From Betaproteobacteria bacterium Ga0077532 (GTDB lineage Bacteria > Pseudomonadota > Gammaproteobacteria > Burkholderiales > Ga0077523), in NCBI GenBank assembly GCA_001464895.1, contig LNEE01000002.1:1-33929 (forward strand): 33,929 nt of DNA. Direction: 5' to 3'. Of the stretch, positions 28,903 through 33,929 are shown in pieces. The notes beneath the pieces are model-generated. The model had not been told where the DNA came from, ran no database searches, and saw nothing but the letters and a program-made list of their open reading frames with translations. Numbering within the stretch: the first letter of the stretch is position 1; every line of letters begins with the position of its first letter. The position numbers and the translations under genes are program-made.

Positions 28903-30215
28903 CCGCCGACGGTCGGCCGCGACGGCCGCTGAAGGTCGAATCCCTCGACCACGAGGGGAAGGGCGTCGCCCACGAGGACGGCAAGGTGGTCTTCATCGAA
29001 GGTGCTCTGCCGGGCGAGACTGCGCACATCCGCGTGACCCGTTCGCGCACCGCTTTCGATGTGGCGGTGGCTGATCGGATCGAGCATCCCAGCAGCCAGC
29101 GCGTCACCCCGCAGTGTCCGCACTTCGGCGTGTGCGGCGGTTGCAGCCTGCAGCATCTCGACGCCCGAGCACAGGTGGCCGCGAAGCAGCGGGTCCTGGA
29201 GGACAACCTTGCGCGCATCGGCTCCGTGCGGCCCGAGATCATGCTCGCCGCCATCCACGGCCCGACCTGGGGCTATCGCTATCGCGCGCGGCTCTCGGTG
29301 CGCGACGTGCACAAGAAGGGCGGCGTGCTCGTCGGGTTCCACGAGCGCAAGAGCAGCTACGTCGCCGACATGAGCGAGTGCCACGTCCTCCCGCGGCGCT
29401 GGTCCGATCGGCTACTCCCGCTGCGTCGACTCGTCGAGGGACTGTCGATCCGCGACCGGATGCCGCAGATCGAGATCGCGTGCGGGGAGTCCGTCGACGT
29501 GATGGTGTTGCGCATCCTCGCGCCGCTGACGAAGGGTGATGAGACCCTGCTGCGAGCCTTTGCCGACCGGTGGCAGGTGTGCGTCTATCTCCAGTCGAAG
29601 GGACCGGAGACCATCTGCCGTTTCCACCCTATGGACGCGCCGGAGCTCGACTACATCCTCCCGGAGTTCGACCTGCGATTCCCCTTCGGGCCCTCCGAGT
29701 TCACGCAGGTGAACCACGCCGTCAACCGCGTGCTGGTGAGTCGTGCGATCCGGCTGCTCGATCCTCAGCAGGGCGAGCGCGTGGCGGACATGTTCTGCGG
29801 CCTTGGAAACTTCTCGCTGCCGATCGCACGCCGGGGCGCGATGGTCGTCGGCTTCGAGGGAAGCGAGGCGCTGGTGCGACGCGCCCGCGAGACCGCGGCG
29901 GTGAACGGGCTGTCGGCTTCGACGATCTTCGAAGCACGGGATCTCTTCACGATCACGCCGGAGCAGTTCGCGGCGCTCGGCCCGTTCGACAAGATGCTGA
30001 TCGACCCGCCGCGCGACGGCGCAATCGAACTCGTGAAGTCGGTGGGGGCGGCACCGCCGAAGCGGATCGTCTACGTCTCGTGCGCACCGGGCACGCTGGC
30101 GCGCGACGCGGGTGTCCTCGTGAACGTGCACGGCTACCGGCTGCGCGCCGCCGGCGTGGTGAACATGTTCCCGCACACCGCCCACGTGGAGTCGATTGCC
30201 GTGTTCGATCGCTGA
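28899..30215 (+). CDS. rlmD: 23S rRNA (uracil1939-C5)-methyltransferase
   Basis: 438-residue RlmD/RumA-type m5U methyltransferase. Residues about 8-62 form a TRAM domain. The [4Fe-4S] cysteines are Cys73, Cys79, Cys82 ([10 protein letters not shown]) and Cys161. The SAM-binding domain has [25 protein letters not shown] (297-310) and LIDPPRDG, and the catalytic nucleophile is Cys395 in [11 protein letters not shown]. The cluster distinguishes it from the tRNA enzyme TrmA, which lacks it. Coupling to the upstream exonuclease by an ATGA overlap suggests co-expression. The transcript ends near a hairpin at 30223-30248. Confidence 0.95.
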   Translation: MTADGRPRRPLKVESLDHEGKGVAHEDGKVVFIEGALPGETAHIRVTRSRTAFDVAVADRIEHPSSQRVTPQCPHFGVCGGCSLQHLDARAQVAAKQRVLEDNLARIGSVRPEIMLAAIHGPTWGYRYRARLSVRDVHKKGGVLVGFHERKSSYVADMSECHVLPRRWSDRLLPLRRLVEGLSIRDRMPQIEIACGESVDVMVLRILAPLTKGDETLLRAFADRWQVCVYLQSKGPETICRFHPMDAPELDYILPEFDLRFPFGPSEFTQVNHAVNRVLVSRAIRLLDPQQGERVADMFCGLGNFSLPIARRGAMVVGFEGSEALVRRARETAAVNGLSASTIFEARDLFTITPEQFAALGPFDKMLIDPPRDGAIELVKSVGAAPPKRIVYVSCAPGTLARDAGVLVNVHGYRLRAAGVVNMFPHTAHVESIAVFDR

Positions 30216-30222
30216 AAACGAA

Positions 30223-30248
30223 ACGGGCGATCCCGAAGGATCGCCCGT
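30223..30248 (-). terminator. Terminator hairpin between rlmD and Bax-inhibitor-like gene
   Basis: Perfect 11-bp stem ACGGGCGATCC / GGATCGCCCGT (30223-30233, 30238-30248) with a CGAA loop. On the minus strand it is followed by TTCGTTTTC, so it best serves the minus-strand gene. It could also stop rlmD transcripts coming from the other side. Confidence 0.75.
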
Positions 30249-30285
30249 GGCGATATCAAAGCCCCGCGTCAGCAGGGCGGTGTGG

Positions 30286-30972
30286 TCAGTCTCGCTCGCC
30301 GCCGAAGGCCATCAGCAGGTGGAGCAGGTTCGCGAAGATGTTGTAGAGGCTCATGTAGACACCCGTCGCGGCCATGATGTAGTTCGTCTCGCCGCCGTTC
30401 ACGATCCGGCTGACATCGTGCAGCAGGAACATCGAGAACACGGCAATCGCGAGCGAGGAGATCGTCAGCGACAGCGCCGGCAGTTGCAGGAACATGTTCG
30501 CCAGGCTAGCCACGACCAGCACCACCATACCGACGACCAGAAACTTGCCCATGAAGCTGAAGTCGCGCTTCGACGTCGTCGCGATCGCGCTCATCGCGAG
30601 CATGATGCCGCCGGTGCCTGCTGCCGCGAGGCCGACCAGCTGCGGACCGTTCCGCAGGGCGAGAGCGTAGTTGAGCATCGGGCCGAGCCACCAGCCCAGG
30701 ATGAAGGTCATGCCCAACAGCAGCACGACGCCGATGGCGCTGTCGCGGTTCGCAGCGATCGCGAACTGGATGCCAATTACCCCCGCGAGCATCACAAGGC
30801 TGGAGATGATCGGGTGCTGGAGCACGATTCCGCTCGTCTGCATTCCGACAAGGGCGCCCAGCACCGTGGGGATCATCGTGAGCGCGATCAGCAGGTAGGT
30901 GTTCCGGAGAACCTTGTGCTGCGCGGCGCCCAGAGCGCGGGAACCGCGCAGGACTTGAATCTCTGGTTGCAT
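30286..30972 (-). CDS. Bax inhibitor-1/YccA-family membrane protein
   Basis: 228-residue integral membrane protein with about seven hydrophobic helices (about 27-44, 53-73, 78-100, 108-128, 142-163, 167-186 and 203-222). It shows the Bax1-I/YccA pattern: a short polar N-terminus, then VLRNTYLLIALTMIPT, and a late SLYNIFANLLHLLMAFGG. Bacterial members act as pH-sensitive calcium leak channels or as modulators of the FtsH protease (YccA). In this genome FtsH is also the expected target of LapB, but a link is only a guess. A strong AGGAGGG lies 8 bases ahead of ATG 30972. It converges with rlmD and is followed by a hairpin. Confidence 0.9.
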   Translation of the reverse strand: MQPEIQVLRGSRALGAAQHKVLRNTYLLIALTMIPTVLGALVGMQTSGIVLQHPIISSLVMLAGVIGIQFAIAANRDSAIGVVLLLGMTFILGWWLGPMLNYALALRNGPQLVGLAAAGTGGIMLAMSAIATTSKRDFSFMGKFLVVGMVVLVVASLANMFLQLPALSLTISSLAIAVFSMFLLHDVSRIVNGGETNYIMAATGVYMSLYNIFANLLHLLMAFGGERD

Positions 30973-31166
30973 CTGTATGTCCCTCCTGGGAATGAAACTA
31001 CCGGGCTAAGACTACGAGAAGCCCGGTTCGGTTTCAATCGCAACGCACGGATTTTCCAGCGCCTCCGGTATCATTCGGCCCGTTCCGGCAAGCTAGGTGC
31101 CGGGCTGTTCTCCGTAGCTGCAGCGCCATACCTCGCCTCGCCTCAGGTGCTGCCCAGTTCGAATCA

Positions 31167-31256
<90 letters not shown>

Positions 31257-31431
31257 AGTCAGCGTCCAAGAAGTTCCAAGGACTTCCACAAAACGTAGAT
31301 GAAACAGGTATCTGAAAAGATATCTGTCCGCGGCAGCCCTGCGGCGTCTTGGGAAAGCCGGGGTCCCGCGGTGGTAAGAGTGGTGGTAACTACCTGGTGT
31401 CGACGAGAGTTACCACCACGCGAAGGCGATG
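31257..31431 (+). promoter_or_regulatory. Repeat-rich leader of tRNA-Ser island integrase
   Basis: Between the tRNA and the integrase start there are two groups of short repeats. TATCTG occurs twice, 12 bases apart, as GGTATCTG (31307-31314) and GATATCTG (31319-31326). GTGGTAA occurs at 31371-31377 and 31383-31389 and again in inverted form, so that GTGGTGGTAAC (31380-31390) and GTTACCACCAC (31409-31419) make a perfect 11-bp inverted repeat with an 18-base gap. Likely, by inference, integrase arm sites or an operator. GAAGG (31422-31426) is the ribosome binding site. Confidence 0.5.
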
Positions 31432-32643
31432 ATGCTCACCGATCGCGAATGCAGGAATGGGACGAGTCTCGGGCTGCGTATTCGCAAACTGGCCGACGCC
31501 GGAGGCCTCTGTCTCTGGGTGTACGAGAACGGGCAGAAGTACTGGCGTTTCTGCTACCGGATCGACGGCAAAGAGCCGCTGCGCTCGCTCGGTTTCTACC
31601 CCGATGTCAGCCTCAAGGAAGCGTGCAACCGACGCGCTGAGGAGCGCCGACATCTCGCCGCGAACCGCGATCCAGGTGCAGAGCGTCGAGCTGAGAAGCT
31701 GCGTCGTGCGCTGTCTGCCGAGAACTCTCTGGAGGCCGTTGGGCGAGAGTGGTTCGAGCGCAACGCGGTCACATGGACACCCCCGGCACGCCGCGGACGT
31801 CCTGCGACGTCTTGAGATCAACGTCTTTCCGTACGTGGGTCGCAGACCCATCGCCGAGATCGCCGCGCCGGAGTTGCTCGCGACGGTCCGCAAGATCGAA
31901 TCACGCGGCGCCCACGATCTCCCTCTCCGCGTGCTTCAGTCTGCGGTCAGGTTTTCCGGTACGGCATCGCCACCGCGCGGTGCGCGGTCGATCCCACTCG
32001 CGATCTGCGCGGCGCATTGACGCCCAACGTGACGAAGCATCAGCCTGCGGTACGTCCGGAAGAGGTGCCGGAGCTCGCTCGTGCAATCGCCACGTACGAC
32101 ACCCTCGGCGACAGGCAGACCCGTCTCGCGCTCCAACTGCTGATGCATACGTTCGTTCGCACGAATGAAATCATCGGCGCGGAGTGGACAGAGTTCGACC
32201 TGGGTGCGGCGCTCTGGGCCATCCCGGCCACCAGGATGAAGATGAAGACCGAGCACCTCGTTCCGTTGTCGCGGCAGGCGCTAGAGATCATCGGAGAACT
32301 TCGCGAGACGTGTCGCGGAAGTCGGTATCTGTTTCCTGGCCGCAACCGGGACCGACCCATCAGCAACAACACCATCCTCTTTGCGCTCTATCGACTCGGC
32401 TACAAGAGCCGAATGACGGGGCACGGCTTCCGCGCAGTCGCGAGCACGATGCTCAACGAAGCCGGCTTCCGTGCAGACGTCGTGGAACGTCAGCTCGCCC
32501 ACTGCGAGCGGAACGAGGTTCGAAGCGCTTACAACCGGGCGGAGTATCTGGCCGAGCGGAAGGCAATGATGCAGTGGTGGGGCGAGCACCTTGCCGACCT
32601 GACGAGCGGTGCGAAGGTGATGCCCTTCCAACGGGTCGCGTAG
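31432..32643 (+). pseudogene. P4-type integrase with two compensating frameshifts, tRNA-Ser island
   Basis: Reading all frames together gives a full-length P4-type integrase of about 403 residues. The N-terminal DUF4102 part (frame of 31432) has LRIRKLADAGGLCLWVYENGQ trimmed pattern and YRIDGKEPLRSLGFYPDVSLKEA. At a run of five C (31780-31784) the frame shifts by an extra base; homology continues in the next frame (HAADVLRRLEINVFPYVGRRPIAEI). At about 31938-31942 one base is missing and the original frame resumes (CGQVFRYGIAT, then RDLRGALTPNV). The catalytic domain is intact, with Arg in TFVRTNEI, HGFR, LAH and Tyr in SAYNRAEY. Either the gene is decayed or the two indels are sequencing or assembly errors; the intact catalytic half favours a recent event or error. 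I chose ATG 31432 over 31429 because GAAGG then has a 5-base spacing. Confidence 0.85.
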
Positions 32644-32708
32644 CAGCCTGGAGCATCGGTCGGTTCGATCGAAACGAGCAAGGTGTGGGTTGGATGTTGC
32701 TGGCCACC

Positions 32709-32793
32709 CTGCTATTCCTGCTATTTGTGCTATTCCCGGTTGAGGTGCCCGGGTCAGCGCACTGAGGAATAGCAGGAATAGCAGCAATAGCAG
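32709..32793. repeat. Mirror-image array of 9-bp iteron-like repeats
   Basis: Three tandem 9-mers CTGCTATTC, CTGCTATTT, GTGCTATTC (32709-32735) face three tandem 9-mers GGAATAGCA, GGAATAGCA, GCAATAGCA (32766-32792). The arms, extended by one base each (28 bp), match at 25 positions and enclose 29 bases that contain CCCGGG. The array lies between the convergent integrase and DUF3987 genes (gap 32644-32817), with no T-run. It could be an island replication origin, a binding site for a replication or excision protein, or a strong hairpin. Confidence 0.75.
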
Positions 32794-32817
32794 CCCCCGA
32801 GGACAGTGACACCGACT

Positions 32818-33929
32818 TCACTCACGGCTCCTCACCGACGCACCCTCGACCAGCGCCGGATTCACCATTACGGAGCGCCGCCGCCCGACTTCCTCCATCC
32901 GCGCCCGGCCGCGTTCCGTGAGCGTCGCAAGCGCCGTCCTCAAATCTCGACTGTCCCGCACGCACGCCGGCCCGAACTGATACACGCGGGTCGTCGGAAT
33001 GCGGCCGCTACCGGTCCCCTGTACCTCGCTGAGCAACCAGGTGTCGAGCCGAATGGCGGCGGCCAGCGCCGGCGGCGTATCGAGATCGGCGAGCAGACGC
33101 CGGGCCTCGTGCAGATGCCACCCCACGATGCGTACCGCACCCTCGATCGCATCGACACCGACGCTCCCGGTCGGACCATGCGCCAGCACGTGGAAGAGCG
33201 CCGCCAGACGCGCAACGTTCTCCGCTGCCTTCGCCGCCACATCGCGTACGGACTGGTAGTCACCGCCGGCGGCCAGTCCACTCTCGATCTCGTCGTGCGC
33301 GCGAATCCATGCGGCCCGAGCTGCAGGCGAGAGATCCAGCGTCACCGGGTTGAGCCCACCGGCCGCGTCCGTGGGCAACGGCATATCCAGCAGTGCCGTG
33401 ATCCGCCCCGTGAAGCGATCCACTGCGGGCGTCGATGCCGGTGTGCTCCGATAAGCACGTGTGCCCTGCGTGCTGGCCGGCCACGCGATCAGGAATCGGG
33501 CAATGAACCCGGTGCCACGAGGTAGCGCGCCCGCGCGTTCGAGGAACCCCCGCAGCGCATCGGGCTGCACCATCAGACCGAAGGTGAGCCGCCGGTCACG
33601 CAACTGGAACGACGGTTTACTGCGGCGATCGACCGCGATCTCACCGCCGTCCCACAGCACGTTGAGCAACGCGAGGTTTCGCAAGATCGTCTCGTAGCCC
33701 ATGCCGTGCGCGCCGAAGACCGCCCCCGCTTCGGCCGACAGCACGCCGCCAGTCGGCCAGCCCGTCCCCAGGCCATGAGCGAGCGCCTCTGGCGTCGCGT
33801 CTGCATAGAGCAGACGAGGCACCGGGACCAGCACGGGTGCCTCTCGCGCCAGCCCGTCGAGTGCGTCTTCCTCCTCCGCGGTGTCCTGTGCCCGGCGACG
33901 CTTGTGCTTGATGGCCTCGAGGATCCCGG
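32818..33929 (-). CDS. DUF3987/YfjI-family protein, 5' end outside window
   Basis: Partial gene; 369 residues are visible and the start lies beyond the right edge (the frame stays open through 33929). The segment VPRLLYADATPEALAHGL, GVLSAEAGAVFGAHGMG, LALLNVLWDGG and FGLMVQPDALRGFLERAG matches my memory of DUF3987-domain YfjI-type proteins found in many P4-like islands. In several of these elements the protein is linked to a primase/helicase-like N-terminus, so a role in island replication is possible but not shown here. The residues before the Val at 33834 are a charged stretch (AIKHKRRR, AEEEDALDG). The C-terminal 60 residues look like a winged-helix-type extension. It converges on the integrase across the iteron array. 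Confidence 0.8.
   Translation of the reverse strand, partial: GILEAIKHKRRRAQDTAEEEDALDGLAREAPVLVPVPRLLYADATPEALAHGLGTGWPTGGVLSAEAGAVFGAHGMGYETILRNLALLNVLWDGGEIAVDRRSKPSFQLRDRRLTFGLMVQPDALRGFLERAGALPRGTGFIARFLIAWPASTQGTRAYRSTPASTPAVDRFTGRITALLDMPLPTDAAGGLNPVTLDLSPAARAAWIRAHDEIESGLAAGGDYQSVRDVAAKAAENVARLAALFHVLAHGPTGSVGVDAIEGAVRIVGWHLHEARRLLADLDTPPALAAAIRLDTWLLSEVQGTGSGRIPTTRVYQFGPACVRDSRDLRTALATLTERGRARMEEVGRRRSVMVNPALVEGASVRSRE

Overview
The window looks like a stretch of betaproteobacterial chromosome. It has high GC and long runs of translationally coupled genes. The gene order is one I associate with Betaproteobacteria: an OmpA-family gene, an MTA/SAH deaminase, ubiG and gph run leftwards, and gyrA, serC, (serA), pheA, hisC, tyrA, aroA-cmk, rpsA, ihfB, lapA, lapB, pyrF, rfaE1, hldD and cysM run rightwards. 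The fused AroA-Cmk protein, the GTP-type PEP carboxykinase and the OmpA type with N-terminal Cys modules fit the same group. I do not assign a genus.

Layout. (1) 1-2690 is the end of a genomic island inserted at the 3' end of ssrA. It holds two convergent tyrosine recombinases: an Integrase_1-type ORF on the plus strand and a P4-type integrase on the minus strand whose first codon abuts a set of GGGGGTATC repeats. (2) 2693-3055 is tmRNA (minus) with its terminator. (3) 3140-8125 is a leftward block: gph, ubiG, mtaD-like and a 737-residue OmpA-family protein carrying about 230 residues of Asp/Glu-rich sequence. (4) 8469-25871 is a continuous rightward block from gyrA to cysM. It joins DNA supercoiling, serine synthesis, phenylalanine/tyrosine/chorismate synthesis, CMP kinase, ribosomal protein S1, IHF-beta, LPS-assembly regulation (LapA/LapB), pyrimidine synthesis, ADP-heptose synthesis and cysteine synthesis. 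Many neighbours overlap by 1-8 bases. (5) 25882-31256 holds pckG (minus), an exonuclease-rlmD pair (plus), a Bax-inhibitor-1 family membrane protein (minus) and tRNA-Ser(UGA). (6) 31257-33929 is the start of a second island inserted at the 3' end of tRNA-Ser. It has a frameshifted P4-type integrase, a mirror-image array of 9-bp repeats, and a DUF3987/YfjI-type protein that runs off the window.

The window is therefore about 28.5 kb of conserved core bracketed by two RNA-gene-targeted islands that extend outwards in opposite directions. The most unusual items are the inverted 9-bp iteron-like array in the right island, the short repeats upstream of both P4-type integrases, the acidic, internally duplicated OmpA-family protein, a GyrA with Asn at position 83, and a 3-phosphoglycerate dehydrogenase inserted between serC and pheA that lacks the usual catalytic Glu. 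I did not see a complete new defence or metabolic system; the island interiors lie outside the window.
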